Of a stretch of DNA of 64,000 bases, positions 7,067 to 15,536 are shown in pieces. The stretch spans positions 1-64,000 of the forward strand of contig JARWZO010000029.1 of the NCBI GenBank assembly GCA_029866325.1. Reading direction: 5' to 3'. A model generated the notes under the pieces. That model ran no database searches, was not told where the DNA came from, and saw only the letters and a program-made list of their open reading frames with translations. A program made the position numbers and the translations under genes. Numbering within the stretch: the first letter of the stretch is position 1; every line of letters begins with the position of its first letter. Source of the stretch: Fluviicola sp. GTDB lineage: Bacteria > Bacteroidota > Bacteroidia > Flavobacteriales_D > Crocinitomicaceae.

Positions 7067-8524
7067 TTATGCCAACACCCGTTCTTCCTTCGGAACCCTG
7101 AACAACATCAACAATCCGGCAACAAAGAAGAAGGCAACCGATAACACCGAAAACCGCATATCGTTGAATACCAATTCCATGGTTCCGAAAAACAAGGTTC
7201 CACATACGATACCGATTTTCTCGGTGGCATCGTAAAATGAGAAATAACTGGCGTGGTCTTCGGTTTCGGGTAAGAATTTCGAATAGGTAGATCGAGCCAT
7301 TGCCTGCACACCGCCCATTACAAGTCCAACGGTACACGCTAGGGCGTAAAATTCAACCGGCGTATGAATCAGGAATGCGCCTCCACAAACACCCACCCAA
7401 ATCACAATCGAAATCCCCAATGTTTTGATATTTCCGATGCGCTGCGACACGCGTGACATGATAAAAGCTCCGGCAGCACCTAACAACTGAATCAGCAAGA
7501 TCGCAATGATCAAACCACTGTCGTTAGGCTTTCCTGTCATTTTATCAATTGGCCAATCGATTTCCTTTTTCGCGAAATAAGTCGCCATCAACATCACGGT
7601 TTGAACACCTGTATTGAAAAAGAAAAATGCAGTCAGGTAACGTTTCAAACGGAAAGTCTTGCGAAACTCGATGAAGACTTTCTTCAGTTCTGAGAATCCT
7701 TTCCAGATATATCCTTTTTCTTTCACACGATTCGACGTGGTATTCGGCAATACGCGGTACGTCAATTGCGAAAAAGCAATCCACCAAATTCCTACCAAAA
7801 TGAAACAGTATTTCACAGGCATTGCCTCAATTACATCCGGTGTTACTTTGGCATAATCATCAAAATAACCAAACGTCAAGGCCGGAATTTTGATCAGCAA
7901 AAGGCAAATCACCAACAACAACATTGACCCGAAATAACCCATGGAAAATCCGCGGGCAGAAATTTTATCGTGATCTTTCGGTTCGGCAATCTCGGGCAAG
8001 TAGGAATTATAGAATACCAAACTGTTCCAGAAACCAATACTGGCAATGAACAAACTCAGCAAACCGACTTCAATTAAATCGTTTTCTAATAAATCATTGA
8101 AGTAAAACAACGAGATACAAGCTGTTGCTCCTAAATAACAGAAAAACTGCAGAAAACGTTTTTTATTTCCGCGGTAATCGGCAATTCCCGAAAGTAAGGG
8201 CGACAAAAACGAAACCAATAAAAACGAGGCAGAAAGCACAAAACTCATCAAGGCCGAGTTGGAAACTTCCCAACCAAAGAAATTGACCGTAACGTTTACG
8301 CCATCTGGAATGGAATCCGTATCGGCAATACCATGAGTCGATTTATAATGATTCGTGGTAACTGTATCGTAGAAAATTGGAAAGATGGCTGACGAAATCA
8401 CGAGGTTGTAAACAGAGTTGGCCCAATCGTACATGACCCAACCGCGAATGGTACGTTTATCCCCTTTTTGAATGTGCTTACCAACTTGTGGTATGTTTCC
8501 ATCAATCAATCCTTCATTTTCCAT
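7067..8524 (-). CDS. MFS transporter, UMF1 family, 485 aa
   Basis: This is a polytopic membrane protein with about 12 helices. It begins with the UMF1/Atg22-like hallmark GWVMYDWANSVYNLVI and carries the conserved segment GLVMGGVQAMARSTYSKFLP late in the protein. UMF1 proteins are thought to export small metabolites, possibly amino acids, but bacterial substrates are unproven. It is the last gene of a five-gene minus-strand operon, 13 bp after the oxidoreductase gene. The position suggests export of a product or by-product of the pathway encoded upstream; that link is inference. Confidence 0.88.
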   Translation of the reverse strand: MENEGLIDGNIPQVGKHIQKGDKRTIRGWVMYDWANSVYNLVISSAIFPIFYDTVTTNHYKSTHGIADTDSIPDGVNVTVNFFGWEVSNSALMSFVLSASFLLVSFLSPLLSGIADYRGNKKRFLQFFCYLGATACISLFYFNDLLENDLIEVGLLSLFIASIGFWNSLVFYNSYLPEIAEPKDHDKISARGFSMGYFGSMLLLVICLLLIKIPALTFGYFDDYAKVTPDVIEAMPVKYCFILVGIWWIAFSQLTYRVLPNTTSNRVKEKGYIWKGFSELKKVFIEFRKTFRLKRYLTAFFFFNTGVQTVMLMATYFAKKEIDWPIDKMTGKPNDSGLIIAILLIQLLGAAGAFIMSRVSQRIGNIKTLGISIVIWVGVCGGAFLIHTPVEFYALACTVGLVMGGVQAMARSTYSKFLPETEDHASYFSFYDATEKIGIVCGTLFFGTMELVFNDMRFSVLSVAFFFVAGLLMLFRVPKEERVLA

Positions 8525-8537
8525 TGCTCCATTTCAG

Positions 8538-9767
8538 TTAGTGAGAAACAGTATTCCCATCTACATAATCTTGCAAATAGGCGTATTTTTCGGTCAGTTT
8601 TCCGTTAAAATCCGTTTCACTTGCTCGACCGATTACATTGTCAGGATCTTCACCTAACAAGCAAGGAAGTACGTATTTGATGAGTTCGTTTCCGAAATCT
8701 TCAGAGGCATCCATCGGTAATTCGCACGGTAAATTGTCTACTGCCATCACGGTAATGCTGTTTTCCAACCACGGATCAACTTCTTGTCCGGTAGCAGGAT
8801 CGTATCCGTAAACAGGTTCGGCGATTTTTGACGGTCGGATGGTACAAGCAATCGGCCCGGCGATGTCGCACGAAATATCGGCTACAACTTTGATTTTTGT
8901 TCCGGCTTTTTGAAAATCTGCTTGTGTGATGATGTTCGGTGATTTGTCGCTCCAGAAATGGCAGGCAATGTAGACCTGCGCCGCTGAAATATAAGGTGCA
9001 AACACCGATTTGTATAAGTTCGGATTGGCGTAAAAATCTTGTTTTTCAAACGGTGTTCCGTCGATACGCGCGTAATAATCTTCCACGTCGAGGTGCGCGA
9101 AAACAGGACCATCAAACTTTTGGTGCAAGAACTCCTCCGGGCTTACTTCTGTAATATCCAGCAAATCCATGATTTCGCGAGCGCCATAACCTACTCTACC
9201 AAATCCTGTGAGTACGATTTTGGTATCTTTGGGTAATTGGATTTTTTTGATCTCTTCTTCCATCTCAACACGATTTCTGCATTCGTTTGCAGGTTTGATG
9301 GAATAAGCACCAATTTTCTTTCCAAAGGTCAACATACCGTTGTAGCACCCCACAATTCCTGCGTAGCGACCAAAACCGATAATGCGTTTGTTTTGTTTGT
9401 TTTTCAATACTTCGTAATCGATCAATTGGATTTTACGATCCAAAATAGCTTGTAACAATCGTCGATTATAAGGCTGCTTTTTGATGGTATGCGAGAAGAA
9501 TAGGAATTTTTTCGAAGGAATAAGGTCTTCTATGTTTACTTCTTTCACTCCCATTATGATATCGCAATCATCTAGGCGATCAACAATTTCAATACCGGCT
9601 TGTGTGTATTCTTCGTCTTTGAATGCGCGCACACCACTTGTCTGCACAACTACTTCTACGTGCGGAAATTTGGTTTTCACCAGTAGGCATTGTTGGGGAG
9701 TCAACGGAACTCGTTTGTCCGGTGGTACTTTTCCTTCCCTAATAATACCTAGTTTAACTTGAGCCAT
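8538..9767 (-). CDS. NAD(P)-dependent oxidoreductase, PNT/saccharopine dehydrogenase-like, 409 aa
   Basis: The N-terminal half carries the alanine dehydrogenase/PNT-type signature KLGIIREGKVPPDKRVPLT. A Rossmann segment follows in VLTGFGRVGYGAREIMDLL (about residues 180-200), then a C-terminal substrate region with HFWSDKSPNI and VVADISCDIAGPIACT. This is the LYS1/alanine dehydrogenase superfamily form common in Bacteroidota, probably acting on an amino or imino acid with NAD(P)H. The start at 9767 (MAQVKLG) is chosen because it falls 1 nt after the stop of the upstream gene; an in-frame ATG 24 nt earlier would overlap it. Exact substrate unknown. Confidence 0.85.
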   Translation of the reverse strand: MAQVKLGIIREGKVPPDKRVPLTPQQCLLVKTKFPHVEVVVQTSGVRAFKDEEYTQAGIEIVDRLDDCDIIMGVKEVNIEDLIPSKKFLFFSHTIKKQPYNRRLLQAILDRKIQLIDYEVLKNKQNKRIIGFGRYAGIVGCYNGMLTFGKKIGAYSIKPANECRNRVEMEEEIKKIQLPKDTKIVLTGFGRVGYGAREIMDLLDITEVSPEEFLHQKFDGPVFAHLDVEDYYARIDGTPFEKQDFYANPNLYKSVFAPYISAAQVYIACHFWSDKSPNIITQADFQKAGTKIKVVADISCDIAGPIACTIRPSKIAEPVYGYDPATGQEVDPWLENSITVMAVDNLPCELPMDASEDFGNELIKYVLPCLLGEDPDNVIGRASETDFNGKLTEKYAYLQDYVDGNTVSH

Positions 9768-9768
9768 T

Positions 9769-10464
9769 CTAATTCTTTTGTGAACTTCCAATCGGTTGTT
9801 CCAATAAATAATTATCTATCAATTCGCGAACGCAGCCCTGTCCTCCCTTGAGGTTCAGCACCACATCTACGGTGTGTTTTACCACTTGCACCGCGTCGGA
9901 AGGACAACAGCTGAAACCAACGGCTTCCATTACCGGAAGGTCATTGATGTCATCACCAATCATCGCGACCTGATCTAGGGTTACTCCCAAATCGGTACAC
10001 CATTGACGTAAAATGTCCATCTTAGGTTCCCGTCCAACATAGACATGTTTAATTTTCAACGTGTTCGCACGGTTAATAACCATTTTATCAGTAAAGGCAG
10101 AAGAAATAATGCCGATTTGAAGTCCCATTTCCTGAGCTTTCAAGATCGCCATTCCGTCTTTTGCGTTGTACTTTTTTATTTGGTCACCCGATTCTGTATA
10201 ATACATACCTCCGTCAGACATTACGCCGTCTACATCCAAAATCAGCAACTTGATTTTAGCTAAAAGCGGTTTTAAATGATCGAGCACAAACAAGGGTTTG
10301 TAGAGCAATGAATACAAATCCACTTCGTTTTCTTCAGCAAAAGCCTCCAGGTCGATCATGGATAATTCACCAACACTGTCTACCTGAAAATCAGCCATAA
10401 ACTGGTTGAAATTCACCCCGAACTTGGTACACAATCCTTTGATATTTTGTTCTAAAAACTGCAT
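9769..10464 (-). CDS. KdsC-type HAD phosphatase with helical N-terminal extension, 231 aa
   Basis: From about residue 70 the protein is a KdsC/YrbI-like HAD phosphatase: nucleophile motif LILDVDGVMSDG, a mid motif around GIISS, a Lys in GREPKMD, and the acidic motif GDDINDLPVM. KdsC removes phosphate from 3-deoxy-D-manno-octulosonate 8-phosphate. Canonical KdsC is about 180 residues; the extra 65 N-terminal residues here are helical and weakly resemble an XRE-type helix-turn-helix (inference). The start shares a base with the stop of the DAHP synthase gene, so the two are translated together. The true substrate may be Kdo-8-P, DAHP or another 3-deoxy-ulosonate phosphate. Confidence 0.85.
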   Translation of the reverse strand: MQFLEQNIKGLCTKFGVNFNQFMADFQVDSVGELSMIDLEAFAEENEVDLYSLLYKPLFVLDHLKPLLAKIKLLILDVDGVMSDGGMYYTESGDQIKKYNAKDGMAILKAQEMGLQIGIISSAFTDKMVINRANTLKIKHVYVGREPKMDILRQWCTDLGVTLDQVAMIGDDINDLPVMEAVGFSCCPSDAVQVVKHTVDVVLNLKGGQGCVRELIDNYLLEQPIGSSQKN

Positions 10465-11462
10465 TACACAATGGTATAGCCAACTGCAGCCGCAATCGGT
10501 TTGATAGACGTTAATAATGCTTCAAATTCGGCATGATTCAACTGTTGTGAAGCATCCGACTTGGCTACTTTCGGGTTCGGGTGAACCTCGATCAACAATC
10601 CATCGACACCCAAAGCCGTACAAGCACGCGTTAATCCGGCAACTCCATAGGCATAACCCATCGCGTGACTCGGATCCAATATTACAGGAAGATTCGTATA
10701 ATGTTTTAACCATTCCACACCGCACAAATCAAGCGTAAAACGTGTTCCGGTCTCAAACGTACGAATACCGCGTTCGCAGAGCAAAACGTTTTCATTTCCA
10801 CCAGAAAGCACAAACTCTGCCGCTTGAACAAATTCCTGCAACGTAGTTCCGAAACCGCGTTTGATCAATACCGTTTTTTGCGTTTTGGCACATGCACGCA
10901 AGATTCCCTGATCGTACATGGCTTTTGCACCAACCTGAATAACATCGGCGTGTTCGATGATTTCATCGATATGAGTAGCATCTCTGGCTTCGGTAACAAC
11001 CGTAAAACCGTGTTCCTCGCGCATTTTAGCCAATAGTTTCAATCCGTCGAGACCCATTCCTTGAAAACTGTAAGGACTGGTTCTTGGTTTGTAACATCCG
11101 CCACGCAATGATGTTAATCCGTTTGCTTTTAGCAAAGCTGCCGACTGTCGAATTTGTTCTTCCGATTCTACAGAGCACGGTCCGGAAATAATGAGTGTAT
11201 TACCGGTTTTTCCACCGATAGTCGTATTTCCGATGGTAACTTCTCGCGTTTCATTGCGATAACTGCGCGAAGCCAACTGCATATCGTTTGGAAAAACCCA
11301 ATGCTCGGCTACTTTGTCTTCTAATCCGTCAGGAATTTCTTTTACGCCTGATCCTGTGATCAATACGTTGGTATTGTTGGACACAACGTGGAATGCCTTG
11401 TATTGTTCTGCAAGCCGGCTAGCTTCTACAGCAGAAATGGTATCTTTTAAATGTAAAATCAT
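10464..11462 (-). CDS. aroF: 3-deoxy-7-phosphoheptulonate (DAHP) synthase, type I-beta, 332 aa
   Basis: The enzyme condenses phosphoenolpyruvate with erythrose 4-phosphate as the first step of aromatic biosynthesis. The catalytic barrel shows ISGPCSVES, GGCYKPRTSPYSFQG, LIKRGF, LCERGIRTFE and the late DPSHAMG. The KPRTSPYSFQG motif marks a DAHP synthase rather than Kdo-8-P synthase, its close relative. Residues 1-75 form a ferredoxin-like regulatory domain as in the Thermotoga enzyme. It overlaps the upstream epimerase-CBS gene by 4 bp and the downstream phosphatase by 1 bp. That setting is unusual for a purely aromatic-pathway enzyme. Confidence 0.92.
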   Translation of the reverse strand: MILHLKDTISAVEASRLAEQYKAFHVVSNNTNVLITGSGVKEIPDGLEDKVAEHWVFPNDMQLASRSYRNETREVTIGNTTIGGKTGNTLIISGPCSVESEEQIRQSAALLKANGLTSLRGGCYKPRTSPYSFQGMGLDGLKLLAKMREEHGFTVVTEARDATHIDEIIEHADVIQVGAKAMYDQGILRACAKTQKTVLIKRGFGTTLQEFVQAAEFVLSGGNENVLLCERGIRTFETGTRFTLDLCGVEWLKHYTNLPVILDPSHAMGYAYGVAGLTRACTALGVDGLLIEVHPNPKVAKSDASQQLNHAEFEALLTSIKPIAAAVGYTIV

Positions 11463-12463
11463 AGTTCTCCCTTGATCAGGTTCACAAAGGTAATAATTCC
11501 TTGCGCTTCGTTGGCATCATTTACCACCGGAAGGTAGAGAATTGGGAAAGAACAACGCTTAATTAATGCTAGAAGCTCGTTTACAGTGGACGACTCATTC
11601 AACGAAACAGGTCGTTCGTTCATATATTCGTTCACCGAAACCTGAAAAGTAGCCTCACCGAACTTCAATAAAGCCTTGCGTGCATCAGCATTGGAAACCA
11701 ATCCGTTGAGTTTATTTGATCCATCAACGACCAGTGTAAATCCGAGGTTTCCGTTTTCGATGCTTTGAAGTACGGATGTAAACGTAGCGTCATTCGCAGA
11801 AATGGTAGGCGATTCTGACAATGGAATCATAAAATCGCGCACTTTGAACTGTGAATTTACTTCACGTTTGGTCAAATCCATCAACGCATGACCGATACTT
11901 GGCGCATTGAATAAGTACGATCCGGAAACGGAAGTATGAACTCCCATATTTCGCAGAATAAACGATACTTCACCGTTTACGCCTCCATCAACATGTACGG
12001 ATTTATTGGGGTATTTGTGCTGAAAATCGCGGATTTTCTTAAAGTTGGATGCGTCAAACACACCACCACTTTGTCCGGGAACGGTAGCCATCAATAAGAT
12101 AAAATCGAAGGAATTGTAGGCATCAAACTCGGCAATACTTGTTGGTGTTGTGATTGCAAGTCCACGTTTTCCGGTGATGTCGGAAGGTAAATCAAGTGGA
12201 GATGTTAGATCTTCCAATTGAAAGGTCACATATTCTACCGGAACTTCGCGCAGCAAGTCGAAGTATTTTTCGGGCTGTGCCGTAATGATATGCAGATCGA
12301 TTGGAATGTTACACCAGGTGCGAATGTTGCGGATATCGTCGAATACTGTTACTTCGTCATTGCAATCAACGTGCAGTAAATCAACTTTATGTGCCATCAA
12401 ATCTGCAATAGTTGTTTGCAGATCTCGCTTCTTATCCGAATAGATCGATGCTGAAATTCTCAT
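11459..12463 (-). CDS. ribulose-phosphate 3-epimerase-like barrel fused to CBS pair, 334 aa
   Basis: Residues 1-200 form an RPE-like TIM barrel. The metal and acid-base positions of the family are kept: LLHVDCND (His, Asp), IDLHIIT (His), a loop LLMATVPGQSGG, and VHVDGGVN (Asp). Residues 205-334 hold two CBS motifs; the first, with GNLGFTLVVDG and SNADARKAL, closely resembles the CBS tail of KdsD arabinose-5-phosphate isomerase. This protein therefore joins an epimerase core to a KdsD-type regulatory module. It is the first gene of the operon and starts 4 nt after a TATTTTTG promoter box. Its product pentose or hexulose phosphate is unknown. Confidence 0.85.
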   Translation of the reverse strand: MRISASIYSDKKRDLQTTIADLMAHKVDLLHVDCNDEVTVFDDIRNIRTWCNIPIDLHIITAQPEKYFDLLREVPVEYVTFQLEDLTSPLDLPSDITGKRGLAITTPTSIAEFDAYNSFDFILLMATVPGQSGGVFDASNFKKIRDFQHKYPNKSVHVDGGVNGEVSFILRNMGVHTSVSGSYLFNAPSIGHALMDLTKREVNSQFKVRDFMIPLSESPTISANDATFTSVLQSIENGNLGFTLVVDGSNKLNGLVSNADARKALLKFGEATFQVSVNEYMNERPVSLNESSTVNELLALIKRCSFPILYLPVVNDANEAQGIITFVNLIKGEL

Positions 12464-12467
12464 TCGG

Positions 12468-12475
12468 CAAAAATA
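12468..12475 (-). promoter_or_regulatory. -7 promoter box TATTTTTG of the five-gene operon
   Basis: On the minus strand the box is followed by CCGA and then the ATG at 12463, a 4-nt spacing suggestive of a leaderless mRNA. Confidence 0.55.
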
Positions 12476-12589
12476 ATGAAAGATGGATCAAAAATAACCG
12501 CGATGTAAACGAACTTATTAACGGTTGAGAAATCCTCATTCCTTGTCTTTTTTTGCAGGATTTGACAAAGAGGCTGCCAATGTTGGTGC

Positions 12590-12597
12590 TACTTTTG
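12590..12597 (+). promoter_or_regulatory. -7 promoter box TACTTTTG
   Basis: It matches TAnnTTTG, 19 nt upstream of the serine hydrolase ATG at 12617. Confidence 0.5.
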
Positions 12598-12616
12598 ATT
12601 GTACAAACCAAATTAT

Positions 12617-14032
12617 ATGAAACAACTTTCCATCATCTCGTTCACACTACTTTTACTTGTAATAAGTCTCTCCAACCGGGCGAATGCTCAAAGTCTTTCT
12701 CCAGATCTGGATGCTTTGCTTGACGCCAAATTGGATAGCATGCATGTGGCATTGAACAATAAGTCGCTGAGCGGTGCCATTAAAATGTCGGGAAATTACC
12801 ATTGGAAACATGCCGTCGGGATATCCTCGACTTTTGTACCTGTTACCACCGACCACGTTTATGAAATAGGAAGTGTGGCAAAAACGATGACGGCTGCCTG
12901 TGTTTTACAATTAGTTGATGAGCAGGTTTTAACGTTGGACGATAGTTTGCATGAATGGCTTGCTCCTATTCCGAATATCAGCGGAGATATTACGATTCGC
13001 CAATTATTGCAGCACAAAAGCGGCTTGTATGATGTATTGGGAAACCCATCTTGTCAACCAACGTTATTGACTTATCAAGATTCAATCTGGGATCCTGAAG
13101 TATTGGTCTACACCTTTATCATGCCGCCTCCGAATCAACCGGGCGGAACTTGGAGCTATTGCAACACCAATTACTTCCTATTGGGAATGATCATCAAAGC
13201 AGCCACAGGCAATAACTATTACACCGAAATCAGAAATCGATTTTTCACTCCACTCGGGTTAACTACTCCAGCCATTCCGGCATACGAGACCGTAAGTTCA
13301 CCGGTTGCACATCTTTGGCTAGACATTAACGGTGACGCTATTCTAGACGATGCACATACTTTTTTCTTCAACTGGTTATCATTGAATTCGGCGGCTGGAG
13401 CTGCAGGAGGATATTATGCCACGCCATTGGAAACTTCTGAGTGGATGCGAACCTACATGCGTGGAGACCTTCTTTCGGCAATAGTGATGGATGAAGCTCG
13501 AATCACCGTTCCTGCTCCGGGTTTACCTGCAACTACTTACGGCTTGGGACTCATGAAAAAGCAATTTTTCGGCTACACGGGTTACGGTCACGGCGGTGAT
13601 TTATCCTATTCAGCCAGTTCATGGTATTTCCCTGATTTAGACATTAGCGTAACAGTAACGAACAACGATGCCAATATCATATCATGGGAATTGTCGCCGG
13701 TAATTGCGGAGTTGCTGGAGACCTATGTGAATTGGCTGTCAACTGCCGAAACAGATGAATTGACTTCGAGCGAACCTTTGTTTTCGGTTTACCCGATTCC
13801 ATTTACTTCTGAAGTGAATATTGATATACCGCAAGAATATACCCACCGAAAAATCAGCTTTGAAATCTATTCTGTTTCGGGAAATAAACTAAGTACAACT
13901 AGTGTAAATACCTATAACGAGTCTACTTCTGTTTTAACCGTGAGTGGTTTGGATCGTCTTTCATCGGGAGCTTATTTGTTAAAGATTTATACCGATGGTG
14001 AATTGACACAAATACAGGAATTGATCAAATAA
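12617..14032 (+). CDS. secreted serine hydrolase (beta-lactamase class C-like) with T9SS tail, 471 aa
   Basis: A signal peptide (about residues 1-25) precedes a class C beta-lactamase/DD-peptidase-type domain. The nucleophile motif is SVAK (Ser86, Lys89), the second motif YCN (Tyr181 to Asn183), and the third HGG in GYGHGGDLSY. The C-terminal 80 residues begin LFSVYPIPFTSEVNID and match the Por secretion tail (type A T9SS signal), so the enzyme is probably exported to the cell surface or medium. Likely substrates are peptidoglycan-related peptides, esters or beta-lactams; which one cannot be decided. The ATG at 12617 is preferred to an upstream TTG at 12599 because it starts the signal peptide. 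Confidence 0.88.
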   Translation: MKQLSIISFTLLLLVISLSNRANAQSLSPDLDALLDAKLDSMHVALNNKSLSGAIKMSGNYHWKHAVGISSTFVPVTTDHVYEIGSVAKTMTAACVLQLVDEQVLTLDDSLHEWLAPIPNISGDITIRQLLQHKSGLYDVLGNPSCQPTLLTYQDSIWDPEVLVYTFIMPPPNQPGGTWSYCNTNYFLLGMIIKAATGNNYYTEIRNRFFTPLGLTTPAIPAYETVSSPVAHLWLDINGDAILDDAHTFFFNWLSLNSAAGAAGGYYATPLETSEWMRTYMRGDLLSAIVMDEARITVPAPGLPATTYGLGLMKKQFFGYTGYGHGGDLSYSASSWYFPDLDISVTVTNNDANIISWELSPVIAELLETYVNWLSTAETDELTSSEPLFSVYPIPFTSEVNIDIPQEYTHRKISFEIYSVSGNKLSTTSVNTYNESTSVLTVSGLDRLSSGAYLLKIYTDGELTQIQELIK

Positions 14033-14073
14033 GGATCTTCATTGAGTAGTGTAACAAAGCAAATGAAAGGAAG

Positions 14074-14106
14074 AAGCGCAATTCAGAAATGGGTTGCGCT
14101 TTTTTT
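14074..14106 (+). terminator. hairpin terminator after serine hydrolase
   Basis: The stem AAGCGCAA/TTGCGCTT is followed by seven T. It separates this gene from the convergent lipoprotein gene. Confidence 0.75.
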
Positions 14107-14151
14107 GATCTTCAATTTTTAGGTATATTTCTTTCGTAAAAGGAATGCTTA

Positions 14152-14916
14152 TTAGTCTACTCGTTTCACCGAAACATCATCAACATACAACACAGTATTG
14201 TGTTCCTTTGTATTGGCAGTAATTCCAAATTCAATACTGCTATACATACCCTTGGTTCCTTGTTGATTGTATAAAAAATCTTTCGGCAAGGTTTTCCACT
14301 TATCTTGATCTATGATCAGTGTTCCGTTTTGCCAAACCTTCACGTAACCTTTCTTTTTCTGCGACAATTTTACTTCCAACTCAACTTGAACCCATTGATC
14401 TCGCGGAAAAAGCAGGGCTGTTCCTTGTTGAATAATGTCTTCATTGAAAAACTTGTGTTCCACACGCAATGCTCCGTCAACAATTGCTAAACGCATTCCA
14501 GGTCCGGCACCAATTGACGTTTGCTCTTCCAAATCCATGATAAACATCCATTGTGCAGATCCGTTTCCTTCCAAGTAGTACCATGCCGAAACATGCACTG
14601 TTTCTTTTTCCCAAAAGGCCATGTTTTGTTTAGAAACACTTGCTTTAGAAACATCCGACGCCGGCGAAGCAACAGCTGTCATCTTAAAACTTTTGTTTCC
14701 TGAATGTTTAATCAAGGTGTCAATGGAATGTGTGTTTTCCGCCATTGTCAGTTGAAAAAAAGACCAGTATTTATCATCAGATTCAGCTATCATAGCATCT
14801 GCATCAGCATAAATCTCGAACGAGTCATCATACGAATCAGGACCGTCAAAAAATTTCTTCTTGTTGCAAGAAGTTAGAGCCAAGCTCAATAACAATAGTG
14901 AAATCAGTGCCTTCAT
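14152..14916 (-). CDS. lipoprotein with concanavalin/lyase-like fold, 254 aa
   Basis: The lipobox LALTSCNKKK gives a lipoprotein signal at residues 1-16. The rest looks like a beta-jelly-roll of the polysaccharide lyase/glucanase superfamily: a KSFKMTA strand, VSAWYYLEG, WMFIMDLEE, RDQWVQVELEVKL, and a closing VLYVDDVSVKRVD. The TVHVSAWYY and LYVDDVS pattern is common in carbohydrate-binding or heparin-lyase-like modules. Catalytic residues were not identified, so binding is as likely as lysis. The start is set at the ATG 4 nt after the upstream gene's stop; an earlier TTG frame start would overlap that gene. Confidence 0.7.
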   Translation of the reverse strand: MKALISLLLLSLALTSCNKKKFFDGPDSYDDSFEIYADADAMIAESDDKYWSFFQLTMAENTHSIDTLIKHSGNKSFKMTAVASPASDVSKASVSKQNMAFWEKETVHVSAWYYLEGNGSAQWMFIMDLEEQTSIGAGPGMRLAIVDGALRVEHKFFNEDIIQQGTALLFPRDQWVQVELEVKLSQKKKGYVKVWQNGTLIIDQDKWKTLPKDFLYNQQGTKGMYSSIEFGITANTKEHNTVLYVDDVSVKRVD

Positions 14917-14920
14917 CTGC

Positions 14921-15385
14921 TTAATGGAATTGGTACCCAAACGTTAATCCACCCCAATGTTCCCATTGAAAATCAACTAAATATGAAACTATCGGTGTAT
15001 AGGAAACTCGCAAATAATAATGTTTTTCGAGCGGTTGAAAACGATATCCTAAGCCCAAAGGCATACGTAGAAATACCGATCCGCGGGTAGTCAATGAAAA
15101 TGCCTGTCCGGCAGCTACATCAAGCCCATGTCCGTTTTTCCCAAACACAGCATGTGCCATGACTGGAAAAACAAGTGCTGAACCGTTGTTGCGATCAATT
15201 GGCGCTACGCTAAAACCAACTCTGCCAATCAATTGAAATTGTGGATTTTCGATGAATCCTTTTTCATAATTGATCGAACCAAAACCTCCACTTCCTGCCA
15301 ATTCAAAGGAAAGATAACGATGCTTTTGCGCAAACAATAAATTTACGGCTAACAAACTAAAGGTCAACAACAACCAATTTCTCAT
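14921..15385 (-). CDS. hypothetical outer-membrane-like protein, 154 aa
   Basis: A signal peptide (MRNWLLLTFSLLAVNLLFAQ) is followed by alternating hydrophobic/polar strands (YLSFELAGSGGFGSINYE, FQLIGRVGFSVAP, SVFLRMPLGLGYRF, YYLRVSYTPIVSY). It ends in an aromatic residue followed by His (GGLTFGYQFH), as in small beta-barrel outer-membrane proteins. It lies 4 nt before a lipoprotein gene, so the two are co-transcribed and may form an envelope pair. Function unknown. A TACATTTG promoter box lies about 30 nt upstream on the same strand. Confidence 0.65.
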   Translation of the reverse strand: MRNWLLLTFSLLAVNLLFAQKHRYLSFELAGSGGFGSINYEKGFIENPQFQLIGRVGFSVAPIDRNNGSALVFPVMAHAVFGKNGHGLDVAAGQAFSLTTRGSVFLRMPLGLGYRFQPLEKHYYLRVSYTPIVSYLVDFQWEHWGGLTFGYQFH

Positions 15386-15443
15386 TTTTACATTCGGATT
15401 TAAAGAATAGGATCAAATGTATTTACTTGCTAATATAGTTATT

Positions 15444-15536
15444 TCATTGAATGATTGATCCTTCTTCTTTCTGTTGATTACATCCCACATTTAAAAAGAC
15501 AAATCCAACAACCAGAAGAAGGATCAATCGTCTCAT
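15444..15536 (-). CDS. tiny predicted lipoprotein, 30 aa
   Basis: A 30-codon frame starts at an ATG that overlaps the stop of the DCC-family gene as ATGA (15533-15536) and ends at TGA 15444. The product has a basic start (MRR), a hydrophobic core LILLLVVGFVFL and a Cys at position 19 (context NVGCNQQKEEG), which is a lipoprotein-like signal with almost no mature part. The coupled start and lipobox-like layout argue for a real small gene, probably a membrane-anchored lipopeptide. No family is recognised, and its brevity keeps confidence moderate. Confidence 0.45.
   Translation of the reverse strand: MRRLILLLVVGFVFLNVGCNQQKEEGSIIQ

Noticed and set aside
6864-7337. 157-residue reading frame on the minus strand before the UMF1 gene
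   Set aside because: It overlaps the 3' end of the UMF1 transporter gene in another frame and runs into REP repeats; composition is Arg/Cys-rich and unlike a protein.
10464-11462. Annotation as Kdo-8-phosphate synthase (kdsA)
   Set aside because: The KPRTSPYSFQG motif and the N-terminal ferredoxin-like domain fit DAHP synthase type I-beta instead.
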